A stretch of 33,967 nucleotides of DNA from Tannerella forsythia (GTDB taxonomy: Bacteria > Bacteroidota > Bacteroidia > Bacteroidales > Tannerellaceae), in the NCBI RefSeq assembly GCF_003860135.1, contig NZ_RQYN01000030.1, positions 1-33,967 on the forward strand, written 5' to 3'. Below the pieces are notes generated by a model. It worked only from the letters and a program-made list of their open reading frames with translations. It was not told the origin of the DNA and searched no databases. Made by a program: the position numbers and the translations under genes. Each line of letters begins with the position of its first letter. The first letter of the stretch is position 1. This document shows positions 25,728 through 33,138 of this stretch, piece after piece.

Positions 25728-26120
25728 ATGAAGAATATGGAAAAGACAATGACAAACAATGGAAAGAGATGGCCGCAGAGCGCAGCAGGATTCTTATGGG
25801 TACTGTTGCTGGCAGTAACACTTGTGGGATGTAAAGACAACGATCCCATTCCGAAAGATTTGAAGACAGAGGTGCAAACGCTGGACGTGGAGAAAGGCGG
25901 CACAGCCTCATTCCTCATTACGGAGGGCAATGATAAATACACCGTAACATCCGATCATCCGGAAGTTGCCACGGCCTCAGTCAAAGACAACACCGTAAGC
26001 GTAACGGGTATATCACAGGGAGCCAATTTGATAGAATCTCGCGTAAAAATTGGCATGTATACGTCATGGTACCGAAAAATGATAATAATATTCGGAGCAT
26101 GGGAACGAGTCAAGCGATGA
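25728..26120 (+). CDS. Lipoprotein with Big2-like immunoglobulin-type domain
   Basis: A 130-residue lipoprotein: signal ending VTLVGC (Cys36), then KDND, which resembles the Bacteroidetes surface-export signal for lipoproteins. The remaining residues (about 45-125) follow the Big-like pattern: VQTLDVEKGGTASFLI, YTVTSDHPEVATASVKDNTVSVTGISQGANLI. The ATG at 25728 is chosen since the earlier in-frame ATG at 25671 would put about 20 charged residues before the signal peptide. The domain ends abruptly with FGAWERVKR; a neighbouring frame stays open further (see findings). It is the first gene of the rightward series under the divergent promoter. Confidence 0.72.
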   Translation: MKNMEKTMTNNGKRWPQSAAGFLWVLLLAVTLVGCKDNDPIPKDLKTEVQTLDVEKGGTASFLITEGNDKYTVTSDHPEVATASVKDNTVSVTGISQGANLIESRVKIGMYTSWYRKMIIIFGAWERVKR

Positions 26121-26452
26121 TGTTCATCTCGCCGGAAAACGAGAGCCGAAGTACCAAAACCGATATACAAGATTGGTTCTTGAGATACGGCAAAAAGTGA
26201 ATGAAGAAAGTAGAAAGAGAGTAATCCTTCGGGTGTTGAGGTGTTAAGTCGTTTGAGGTGTTAAGGTGCTTGTTGGCTGACTGCTGATCGCTGTGTCTGA
26301 CTGCTGATCGCTGAAAACCGAATACGAATTAAACCTTGTGGCAGTTGTAAACGACTTGTGATATCTGATCGCTGACAACCGAACGCTTTTTTTAAAAAAC
26401 ATCTAAATATCCGAAGGAGTGAATGTTAAAAAACAATTAAAATTAAATTACA
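26121..26452. repeat. Gene-free gap with short degenerate direct repeats
   Basis: I see no convincing gene here. The gap holds TTGAGGTGTTAAG twice (26236-26248, 26253-26265), CTGACTGCTGATCGCTG twice (26277-26293, 26297-26313) and a GATCGCTGAmAACCGAA form twice (ending near 26321 and 26383). ACTTGTGATATCTGA at 26354-26368 recurs with one change at 31877-31891. AAGGAG at 26414-26419 precedes only a five-codon frame. Confidence 0.7.
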
Positions 26453-27064
26453 ATGAAGACGATTCAAACCATCTTAGTGTTAGCCGCTCTTTTTGCGGCA
26501 ACGTGTGTCCACGCACAATCGGAAAAGAAAAAAGTAACTTTCGGCCTGAAAGCAGGAGTCAACCTCAGTACGGTAGATGCTCGGGCCGGAAATGCCCGTG
26601 CCAACAACATCGAATCGAGCGCGGGTTTTCATACGGGGGTAACGCTCGATGTATCCATCGCTCCGCAATGGTATTTGTTTACCGGTGCAGAATATACCGT
26701 CAAAGGATTTGAAATCGACCAAAGCCGGTATACGACGGTGAACGCTTCATACCTGCAGTTCCCTCTGATAATCGGCCCTCAATTCGAGTTCGGAAATTGG
26801 ACGATTCCGTTTCATATCGGTTTCTATTACGCTTACGGATTGGCGGGAAAGGCTAACGATGGCAGTAGCGAATGGGATACATTCAGCAAGAAACTGCTGA
26901 TAAATTCGGACTTCGGAATCCTTGGCGGTTTCGGAGTCGGGTGGCGTAAACTATGCTTCAGCATGGGCGGTGAGATCGGGCTTCTCAATATCCTGCACGA
27001 GAACAGGGATGACCTTACGATGAATAACATCAATTTCACCGTCTCGGTAGGATATAAGTTTTAA
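26453..27064 (+). CDS. Outer-membrane beta-barrel protein (porin-like, PorT family)
   Basis: A 203-residue protein with a Sec signal (1-22, ending VHAQ) followed by alternating amphipathic strands: VTFGLKAGVNLSTV, AGFHTGVTLDVSI, WYLFTGAEYTVKGFEI, YLQFPLIIGPQFEFGNW, IPFHIGFYYAYGL, FGILGGFGVGWR and FSMGGEIGLLNI, ending INFTVSVGYKF with the C-terminal Phe used for barrel insertion. This matches the eight-stranded 'outer membrane beta-barrel' family common in Bacteroidetes. Its function is usually unknown; it may be a membrane anchor for the neighbouring lipoproteins. Confidence 0.88.
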   Translation: MKTIQTILVLAALFAATCVHAQSEKKKVTFGLKAGVNLSTVDARAGNARANNIESSAGFHTGVTLDVSIAPQWYLFTGAEYTVKGFEIDQSRYTTVNASYLQFPLIIGPQFEFGNWTIPFHIGFYYAYGLAGKANDGSSEWDTFSKKLLINSDFGILGGFGVGWRKLCFSMGGEIGLLNILHENRDDLTMNNINFTVSVGYKF

Positions 27065-27084
27065 CAAAAAAATGAGAATGCGGT

Positions 27085-28098
27085 ATGAAATGGTTTATTA
27101 AAGCGTTTCGGCAGTATGCCGATTTCAGCGGCCGGGCAAGCCGGCAAGAGTTTTGGATGTTTGTATTGTTCAACCTGCTGTTGGCAATGGCGTGGGCGTT
27201 TGTCGCCGGACTGCTGATGGGGCTGCTCGGCGATTCTTTCGATCACGACAGCGACAGGCTGATATTCATGTACAAACTGATAGCGATTTATTATGCCGTG
27301 ACGACGGTTCCCGCCATGGCGGTCGGTGTGCGGCGGCTGCACGACACAGGGCGTAGCGGCTGGTGGATGCTCGTCAGTCTCGTTCCTATTGCGGGCGGCA
27401 TCTGGCTCATCTTATTGATGTGCCTGGACGGCAGCGCGGGCGACAATCGCTACGGCAGCCCTCCCGACGGGACAACGGGGAATGTCCCGAAATATGATTT
27501 GCGACAAAAGGCACTGATGTGGCTGACGGCATTCGCCGTTTTCAGCATCTATATGTGTTTGCTGAACCTTGTCGATGTATTCAGTAACCGGTGGTACACC
27601 GGTACCGATCAACTCAACATGCTGTTGACTCTTTTGGGTAATTTTTTAGTCTCCGTCTCTTTCATCATCATGGGAATCGCCTTCCTGCAAAAGAGGGACT
27701 ACTCCCGCACGGTGGGCGGATGGATAATTGCCGCGTATGTTCTCCTGCTCATCTTGGAAATCCGGTGGACTACAGTAATAACCGATTTCCATATTAATAT
27801 GAGATTTGTATTGAATATTATGCTATTCCTTGCTTTTATCCTTTACGGCGGATTGCTGCTGGCAAGAAAAGGGCGTTTGCCGCTGGCAAACTATGTGCTG
27901 ATGGCGGCAAGCGGTTGCAGCGTTATCCTGGCACCCGTTTTTCTGGTACCTTTGAGAATGATGGAAGCCCACAGCTATCTCGATTATCTTATAAGCCAAC
28001 TCTCCCTTATCGTGCTGCTGTCGCTGTTGGTGTATGCCGTTGCCAATCTAGCTGCAGCGGAAAAGGAAATCGAACACAAAGAAAAAACGCAAGAATAA
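27085..28098 (+). CDS. DUF805 membrane protein with an extra C-terminal membrane region
   Basis: A 337-residue inner-membrane protein. The first about 130 residues are a DUF805 domain, recognisable by the opening WFIKAFRQYADFSGRASRQEFW and by VGVRRLHDTGRSGWWMLVSLVPIAGGIWLI, plus the ending CLDGSAGDNRYGSPP. The remaining 200 residues hold about six more membrane segments (e.g. ALMWLTAFAVFSIYMCLL, LTLLGNFLVSVSFIIMGIAF, FVLNIMLFLAFILYGGLLL) which are not part of the usual DUF805 unit of 110-150 residues. The gene starts 20 bases after the beta-barrel gene. The C-terminal membrane region is unrecognised; the charged tail (KEIEHKEKTQE) is cytoplasmic by the positive-inside tendency. Confidence 0.85.
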   Translation: MKWFIKAFRQYADFSGRASRQEFWMFVLFNLLLAMAWAFVAGLLMGLLGDSFDHDSDRLIFMYKLIAIYYAVTTVPAMAVGVRRLHDTGRSGWWMLVSLVPIAGGIWLILLMCLDGSAGDNRYGSPPDGTTGNVPKYDLRQKALMWLTAFAVFSIYMCLLNLVDVFSNRWYTGTDQLNMLLTLLGNFLVSVSFIIMGIAFLQKRDYSRTVGGWIIAAYVLLLILEIRWTTVITDFHINMRFVLNIMLFLAFILYGGLLLARKGRLPLANYVLMAASGCSVILAPVFLVPLRMMEAHSYLDYLISQLSLIVLLSLLVYAVANLAAAEKEIEHKEKTQE

Positions 28099-28106
28099 AA
28101 ACGGTT

Positions 28107-29300
28107 ATGAAAAAGATATTTTTACTGACCGCCCTCTTCGCCGCCGTTATCGGCTCGGCGATGGGGCAGACGGAAATCCGCACGGCTGAGGAGCTGGCCG
28201 CTATCGGTACGGACAAGGAAACTCTGAGCGGTTCGTACATATTGATGAACGATCTAACGCTCGACGACTGGGTGCCCATCGGACGGATGGACTATGACGG
28301 TGAGACACCCTTCGATGGAATGCTTAATGGTAATGGCCACACGATAACAATCAACAGCTTTTCCATCGATACGGACAACACGGCGTGCGTCGGGCTGTTC
28401 GGGCTGATAGGCGAAAAAGGTGTGGTGAAGAATCTGCGCATAACGGGCAAATTAACTTATACAGACAAGCTCGACTTTCTGTATATCGGAGCTTTTGCCG
28501 GTGTGAACATGGGCCTTATCACTTGTTGCGTCTCATCTGTCGACTTGACCTGCGAATACATCAAGAGCGACGCGAAAACGAAAACGAAGACGAATCGCTT
28601 GTTTGTCTATGAGAAAGGGCAGTTTGGAGGATGTGTAACCGGTGTCAATTTCGGTAATATTACACATTGCTATTCCGATGGTGCCATCCGCGTTGCGCAA
28701 GGACAGGCAGCCGGCATCGCTGCCGGCAACGGAAAAGGTGTCAAGGGAGGTTTCGGCATCAGCGTAGGCAGTGGAGGTGTGGGTGTGGGTTTCACGCCGG
28801 GCAAGATTCCACTGACCAAGAAAAGTATAGCCTTCTGCTATTCCACCGCTTCCGTTTTCGGCACCGCTAATAATAAAGGTGGCAGATCGGTAAAGATATT
28901 CGTAGTCGGTGCTGCCAACGGGCTTGTCTCGATTCTGCGTTCAGAATCGTCAATAGTGTATCACTGTGTGGCCCTTAACAGAGAGTTGGAAGCACGAGGC
29001 GACGGCAAGCCGTTTACCTTGGCATCGCCTTTTCCTGCGGCAATCCTAGGACTTACGGGGGTAGAACATCCGAGTTTTCAGTTCTATTATTTCGACGGGA
29101 TGCCTATTCGTCGCTATGTGAATGGCGAACTCCAAAAGCCTAAGAGTTTGTCGCCGAAGCGTGCCGTGGCTCTTGCCGATACACAGGAAGAATCGTGGTG
29201 GCGTTTACCCGACGGAGCCGACAAGAACATGGAAAAAAAGATGATTGCCTTCCCGTTCGGTACAGACGACACGGCACCATGGCAATGGGATGCACAGTAG
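28107..29300 (+). CDS. Secreted GLUG-motif-like beta-helix protein
   Basis: A 397-residue protein with a Sec signal (1-20, ending SAMGQ), then TEIRTAEELAAIG and YILMNDLTLDDWVPIG, the opening common to secreted GLUG-like proteins of Bacteroidetes. GLUG-like units follow: FDGMLNGNGHTITINSFSI, VGLFGLIGEKGVVKNLRITG and GAFAGVNMGLITCCVSS. These suggest a parallel beta-helix. A glycine-rich stretch (about 200-235, GNGKGVKGGFGISVGSGGVGVGF) interrupts it. A frame open from 27915 exists, but 28107 is selected because it gives the signal peptide and follows the DUF805 stop by 8 bases. No T9SS tail is present. GLUG proteins are mainly surface or adhesion proteins; the ligand is unknown. Confidence 0.8.
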   Translation: MKKIFLLTALFAAVIGSAMGQTEIRTAEELAAIGTDKETLSGSYILMNDLTLDDWVPIGRMDYDGETPFDGMLNGNGHTITINSFSIDTDNTACVGLFGLIGEKGVVKNLRITGKLTYTDKLDFLYIGAFAGVNMGLITCCVSSVDLTCEYIKSDAKTKTKTNRLFVYEKGQFGGCVTGVNFGNITHCYSDGAIRVAQGQAAGIAAGNGKGVKGGFGISVGSGGVGVGFTPGKIPLTKKSIAFCYSTASVFGTANNKGGRSVKIFVVGAANGLVSILRSESSIVYHCVALNRELEARGDGKPFTLASPFPAAILGLTGVEHPSFQFYYFDGMPIRRYVNGELQKPKSLSPKRAVALADTQEESWWRLPDGADKNMEKKMIAFPFGTDDTAPWQWDAQ

Positions 29301-29342
29301 AAACGACCTGTACTGTATTGGGAGATTGCAAATCAATAATCC

Positions 29343-29360
29343 GCCTTCGGCGACGGAGGC
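29343..29360 (+). promoter_or_regulatory. GNRA hairpin 17 nt before the WG-repeat gene
   Basis: GCCTTCG (29343-29349) pairs with CGGAGGC (29354-29360) across a GCGA tetraloop, allowing one G-U pair. The following 17 bases (ATAAAACA...) lead to ATG 29378. An equivalent hairpin precedes the next gene. Confidence 0.6.
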
Positions 29361-29377
29361 ATAAAACAAGATACAAA

Positions 29378-30250
29378 ATGAAGAAGAAAACGCTCGGAAC
29401 AATTACAGTATGCGTGATTGCGATACTGATGTCGATATGCGTCGGTTGTAATCAAAAAAACAAGACGCAGGCTTCATGGCAGCAAGACCCGGAAACGGGC
29501 CAATGGGGTTATATCGATTACGAAGGGACACTTACCATACCTTACCGATACGATAGCATAACCGATATTCTCAAGGCGGATTGGGACTTCAACAATCAGT
29601 GTGCTGTCTGCATTAACGGGAAGTGGGGAATCGTCAATGAGAAAACAGGGAAGGAAGTCGTAGCATGTAAGTATGATTTCTTTGATAAGTCGGATATGAA
29701 TTCCGGTTTGTTACGTGTGAACATCGATGGAAAGAGAACGGACCATGACAGAATTGTAGGAGGAAAATGGGGATTGATTGATAAGAACGGAAACGAAATC
29801 GCCCCTTGTATCTACGATGCTGTTTATGTGAGAAACGCGAAAGACAGTCTGCTGGATGTAACGATAGGAGAAGAACGAGGGGTGGTTCATTTCAACGGAA
29901 CCGTTGTGGAGCCGCTTGAAAAATACGTCCGAGTTCGCTACTCGGGAAAAGAAACGAAAGGCAATCAAACCCTCGAAACCTCCTTTGTGCTGGTTACACA
30001 TGGGAAGAAAAAGCGGATCGAATTTTTCTCTTTCAATGCGAAACAGGAACTTGGCGCAGGCGAAGGGGCTTTGGACAGATCGAAAAGTTTTAGCATGAAC
30101 ACTGCAACAGCCTTCGATGTATCCGCCAACGGTATCCTTCAACAGGAAAATTTAGAAGTCGTATTGACACGGGAGAAAGCCGTTTGTTCCATCGAAAACA
30201 ACGGACAGCATTACACTTGTACGGCTTATCCCGAAGAAGGACAGAAGTAA
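29378..30250 (+). CDS. WG-repeat lipoprotein
   Basis: A 290-residue lipoprotein: signal ending SICVGC (Cys24), then NQKN. Three WG (KWG) beta-strand repeats are visible, each with a tryptophan-glycine and a preceding Y/F-x-x pattern: GQWGYIDYEGTLTIPYRYD, GKWGIVNEKTGKEVVACKYD and GKWGLIDKNGNEIAPCIYD, with a diverged fourth (ERGVVHFNGTVVEPLEKY). The C-terminal 100 residues are unrecognised. The start at 29378 is chosen for the lipobox; upstream in-frame starts run over the previous gene. WG proteins occur in envelope and contact-dependent contexts, but no single function is known. The absence of acidic residues after the Cys suggests it stays facing the periplasm. Confidence 0.85.
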   Translation: MKKKTLGTITVCVIAILMSICVGCNQKNKTQASWQQDPETGQWGYIDYEGTLTIPYRYDSITDILKADWDFNNQCAVCINGKWGIVNEKTGKEVVACKYDFFDKSDMNSGLLRVNIDGKRTDHDRIVGGKWGLIDKNGNEIAPCIYDAVYVRNAKDSLLDVTIGEERGVVHFNGTVVEPLEKYVRVRYSGKETKGNQTLETSFVLVTHGKKKRIEFFSFNAKQELGAGEGALDRSKSFSMNTATAFDVSANGILQQENLEVVLTREKAVCSIENNGQHYTCTAYPEEGQK

Positions 30251-30264
30251 ACTTGTATTAACCC

Positions 30265-30282
30265 GCCTCCGGCAACGGAGGC
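30265..30282 (+). promoter_or_regulatory. GNRA hairpin 17 nt before the unknown lipoprotein gene
   Basis: GCCTCCG (30265-30271) pairs perfectly with CGGAGGC (30276-30282) across a GCAA tetraloop, followed by ATAAAACA and the ATG at 30300, exactly 17 bases after the stem, as in front of the WG gene. Confidence 0.6.
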
Positions 30283-30299
30283 ATAAAACAGAAAAAAAT

Positions 30300-31226
30300 A
30301 TGAAACGAGTAACAAAATGGATGACCGCGATACTTTTAGTATCTCTGTTTTACGGTTGCGGTCCCTCTGCGGAGGATGTGCTGAAAAAGTACGAATCGTA
30401 TGCCGAACTGACGGTGGAGGGCGATAAACTCCCCGTCTCGCTCGAAATCATGGAAGGCATTCCTCCGGTGATTACCTATTCGGCGCCGTTGATAAACAGC
30501 AGTCAGGAACATGTAAACATGCTGGCAGGACGCTGGTTCGTCGCCGACGCGCTGAACCCGGACGTACGGTTGCCAGCCAAAGTGAAAGTTCTGCCGGTGG
30601 TCGATATGGCCGCGGGCAACACGACACAATCCGCATCATACGGCTACAACCTTATGCTCGACAGCATCGAAGCACCGTTCCTGCTCGTCGGCTTCGAGGG
30701 CATCGCCCCCGCCGAATCGAAAGAGGCGGCTATTCCGCCGCTGTTCTTCCTTGTCGAAAACAGGAAGGGAGAGCCAAGCATGCTTACTCCTGTACCCCGT
30801 GCGGCAGGCGACCTGTTTACGGCAACCTACACACCGATGTTCTTCTCCGAACAGACGTATTCGGGCGAAGTTCCTTTCGAGAACGCGAAGAACGTAACGC
30901 TGGAGACGACGTTGTCGCGCGATTTGAAGCAAGTCCTTCAGTTGAAATTATCGGCAGAAAAGCTGAAAATGAACCCTTCGGAAAGAGAAGTGAGTAGCCT
31001 CGTTTTTAAAGGTGGATTCGAAACAAAAGATTCCATCGATGTCATCGACGGCAAAATAACACAGACCCACCAACCTTTAATCTGCGACCTGACCGTTACG
31101 AATGCCTGCATATTCGGGCAGGTAAAATTTGAGTTGGATATGGGCAGAACAAAATCGGTATATGTTGTGCTCAAAAACATCACCACGCCGCAGAACATCC
31201 CGGAAGAGATTTTAAAGAAACCATAA
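30300..31226 (+). CDS. Lipoprotein of unknown family
   Basis: A 308-residue lipoprotein with a short signal ending SLFYGC (Cys20), then GPSAED. I do not recognise the family. The sequence is rich in beta-strand patterns: LTVEGDKLPVSLEIMEG, VTYSAPL-like and AAGNTTQSASYGYNLMLDS, then two segments of similar strand pattern, VTLETTLSRDLKQVLQLKLSAEKLKM and the closing FELDMGRTKSVYVVLKN. The last part suggests a beta-sandwich. It is located between a WG lipoprotein and a DUF2846 lipoprotein in the rightward series, separated by 49 and 46 bases. Confidence 0.75.
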   Translation: MKRVTKWMTAILLVSLFYGCGPSAEDVLKKYESYAELTVEGDKLPVSLEIMEGIPPVITYSAPLINSSQEHVNMLAGRWFVADALNPDVRLPAKVKVLPVVDMAAGNTTQSASYGYNLMLDSIEAPFLLVGFEGIAPAESKEAAIPPLFFLVENRKGEPSMLTPVPRAAGDLFTATYTPMFFSEQTYSGEVPFENAKNVTLETTLSRDLKQVLQLKLSAEKLKMNPSEREVSSLVFKGGFETKDSIDVIDGKITQTHQPLICDLTVTNACIFGQVKFELDMGRTKSVYVVLKNITTPQNIPEEILKKP

Positions 31227-31272
31227 GCAGAAACATAATCAGGAAACATAATAACGCATAAAAAAACAGAAC

Positions 31273-31782
31273 ATGAAAAAATTAATGTATGTAACCGTAT
31301 TAATCGGTGTACTGGGTCTGCTAAGCGCATGCGGAACCAGCAGAGCAGTCCTGCCGTCCGACGTGAGTAACCGCGCAATGAGTATCCAACCGGTAGAAGA
31401 CAAGGCGTTGCTCTACATCTATCGCAGCTCGCAGTTAGGATGGGCGGTCGGGATGCGTATCGACCTCGATCAGGTACAACAAACGAGCCTTTATGGTCGG
31501 CATTTCTATCTCTGCGCGCTTCCGCCCGGGTCGTATCACCTGAAAGCCTATGCCGAGAATCGCGACACAATGACAGTCGACGTCGAAGCAGGCAAACGAT
31601 ATTACGTCGAAGTGACGCCCCGAATGGGCATCTTCCTCGCCCGTTGTAAACTCCATGCGGTAGATGAAGACGAGGGGAGGGAGAAAGTGAAGAAGTGCAA
31701 TTTAGTAGGCTTGAATGAGGAAGCTCAAAAAATGTTGAACTATACCCCGCCTCCGGTGGAAGAGCGGAAAGGAAAAAAGTAG
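31273..31782 (+). CDS. DUF2846-domain lipoprotein
   Basis: A 169-residue lipoprotein: signal ending LLSAC (Cys20), then a linker and a DUF2846-type domain (about 40-125): KALLYIYRSSQLGWAVGMRIDLDQV, followed by the CALPPGSYHLKAYAENRDTMTVDVEAGKRYYVEV pattern (LPPG, then a strand, then AGKRYYV) and a linker FLARCKLHAV. This domain type occurs in many outer-membrane lipoproteins without a known function; it looks like a beta-sandwich carrier of a small ligand or a partner. It is preceded by a short A-rich leader. Confidence 0.78.
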   Translation: MKKLMYVTVLIGVLGLLSACGTSRAVLPSDVSNRAMSIQPVEDKALLYIYRSSQLGWAVGMRIDLDQVQQTSLYGRHFYLCALPPGSYHLKAYAENRDTMTVDVEAGKRYYVEVTPRMGIFLARCKLHAVDEDEGREKVKKCNLVGLNEEAQKMLNYTPPPVEERKGKK

Positions 31783-31787
31783 CAAAG

Positions 31788-31910
31788 TAGTCAAGTAGCA
31801 AAGTAGCAGGGTAGTCAGAGTAGTAAAGAATAACAATTGACGATTAAATTAGTGCAACTTGTCATAGACTTGTGCAACTTGTGGTATCTGAAAGCTGACC
31901 GCTGATTACT
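31788..31910. repeat. Short tandem and dispersed repeats after the DUF2846 gene
   Basis: AAAGTAGC-like units recur (31788-31830: AAGTAGCAAAGTAGTCAAG and so on). GTGCAACTTGT occurs at 31852-31862 and 31872-31882. ACTTGTGGTATCTGA at 31877-31891 matches 26354-26368 with one change, and CTGACCGCTGA follows. No gene lies here. Confidence 0.6.
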
Positions 31911-31959
31911 GGCTGCTGAATAATCATTAACAATTATTTCACACTAAACAAAAATCGAT

Positions 31960-32427
31960 ATGAAATCAAAAATGAAAATGATGATGATCTTGCCGATTAT
32001 ATTTGCGGCAACCGTCGGCCTCTACGGCCAATCCTCCGAAAACAGTAAGAATACACCTTCGCAAAAGGAAATGTTGCAGGTAAAGGTTACCTATCTGGAG
32101 GAAGAGAAAAAGATACCGAACGCAGATGTTTACTTCCTCTATTACGACGAAGCAGCATCGACGTTAGTTGAGAAAACGGCTAACACCGGCAGCGGTAAGA
32201 CCCTGAATTTTCAGGTGCCGGTAACGAGTGGCGGAGCATCTTATGCTTTTGTCGTTTTCTTCTCTAAGGAAGAGGTGGAAAAAGCGAAAGATGCACTTGA
32301 AAAAGGCAACAATCTGATGATGTTTTGTCGTCCGTCCGGAGAGACATGCGAGTCTCTCGAACTGCGTATTCAAAAAAACGGCACCATAGGCAATGAAGGC
32401 TGTGCCATACAGATGGTAATCAAATAA
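31960..32427 (+). CDS. Small secreted protein of unknown family
   Basis: A 155-residue protein with a Sec signal (about 1-24, ending VGLYGQ). The mature part reads like a beta-rich domain: LQVKVTYLEEEKKIPNADVYFLYYDE, FQVPVTSGGASYAFVVFFSKEEV, then an amphipathic helix EKAKDALEKGNNLMMFC and ESLELRIQKNG. The first part resembles the start of carboxypeptidase-regulatory-like folds (V-x-V-x-x-x-x-x-x-x-I-x-x-A-x-V-x-F), but I do not assign it. Two cysteines (about 119, 125) in a CRPSGETC pattern could form a disulfide. Confidence 0.7.
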   Translation: MKSKMKMMMILPIIFAATVGLYGQSSENSKNTPSQKEMLQVKVTYLEEEKKIPNADVYFLYYDEAASTLVEKTANTGSGKTLNFQVPVTSGGASYAFVVFFSKEEVEKAKDALEKGNNLMMFCRPSGETCESLELRIQKNGTIGNEGCAIQMVIK

Positions 32428-32448
32428 ACACATAAACAAATAAATCGT

Positions 32449-32763
32449 ATGAGTGCAATAGAAAAACTTACCCCGCAAGATTTCGGACGAGAACTCGATA
32501 TCGCCCTGTTTTCCAAATGGAAAAGCGCATACAACGATGCGTATATACAAGGCATGTTCAACCTTGTAATTATCTTCACAACCCCCCTTCCCCTGTCTTA
32601 TCTGTTAGGATTTCTCGGCACCATCCTTTGGTTTATCCTCAGCTTTGTCTGTATTATGGTGATCATAACGAAATACAATAAAGTGAATAAGCTGAAAGCA
32701 CAGCTGGGCATCAACAAACAAGAGATTCTCGAAGCAATCAGAAGATGCAAACAAAGAATATAA
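32449..32763 (+). CDS. Small two-TM membrane protein of unknown family
   Basis: A 104-residue protein without a signal peptide. The N-terminal 34 residues (MSAIEKLTPQDFGRELDIAL...) are soluble and partly amphipathic; two membrane segments follow (about 36-53 and 54-76, joined around LLGFLGTILWF), then a basic helix (KYNKVNKLKAQLGINKQEILEAIRRCKQRI). It starts 21 bases after the previous stop, so it is co-transcribed. I do not recognise the family. Confidence 0.68.
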   Translation: MSAIEKLTPQDFGRELDIALFSKWKSAYNDAYIQGMFNLVIIFTTPLPLSYLLGFLGTILWFILSFVCIMVIITKYNKVNKLKAQLGINKQEILEAIRRCKQRI

Positions 32764-32785
32764 ATCGTTTAAAATCAGAAAAAAG

Positions 32786-33100
32786 ATGAAAAGAACAGAT
32801 CAAAAAAGAGCAACGGGAAGCAGAAGCCTGTGGGCGATGGCCATAGCGCTTCTATTCAGTCTCGCAGTCCTGTCGTGCTCCAAAACGGAGACGGTCACCG
32901 TCACGAACGTTTATCAGCCCCTTGTTTCGGGGATGGTGAACACCTACATCAGTGTATTGTTCGACGACGGACAGACGGCCGAAGTCGTGCTTCCCGTCGA
33001 CGATGCGCTATGGGACCGCGCACGGCGCAGCAAAGGCCGGCAAGTAGAAGTCAAACGCGAAGGAGAAAAATGGTTGTTCGTCCGCTTCGTCGACCAATAA
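32786..33100 (+). CDS. Small lipoprotein of unknown family
   Basis: A 104-residue lipoprotein with a Lys/Arg-rich start (MKRTDQKRATGSRS), hydrophobic segment and lipobox AVLSC (Cys31), then SKTETVTV. The mature 70 residues form one beta-type domain (VSGMVNTYISVLFDDGQTAEVVLPVDDALWDRARRSKGRQVEVKREGEKWLFVRF), a pattern reminiscent of small SH3-like barrels. It is 22 bases after the small membrane gene and 38 bases before the HU gene. Function unknown. Confidence 0.72.
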   Translation: MKRTDQKRATGSRSLWAMAIALLFSLAVLSCSKTETVTVTNVYQPLVSGMVNTYISVLFDDGQTAEVVLPVDDALWDRARRSKGRQVEVKREGEKWLFVRFVDQ

Positions 33101-33138
33101 CCGGAAACATTTATCTATTCATTTAAAACCAATTTTTT

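Noticed and set aside
26419-26712. A 97-residue frame before and inside the beta-barrel gene, preceded by AAGGAG
   Set aside because: It overlaps the first half of the beta-barrel gene in another frame and has no domain. The AAGGAG also precedes a five-codon frame, which I consider too short to claim.
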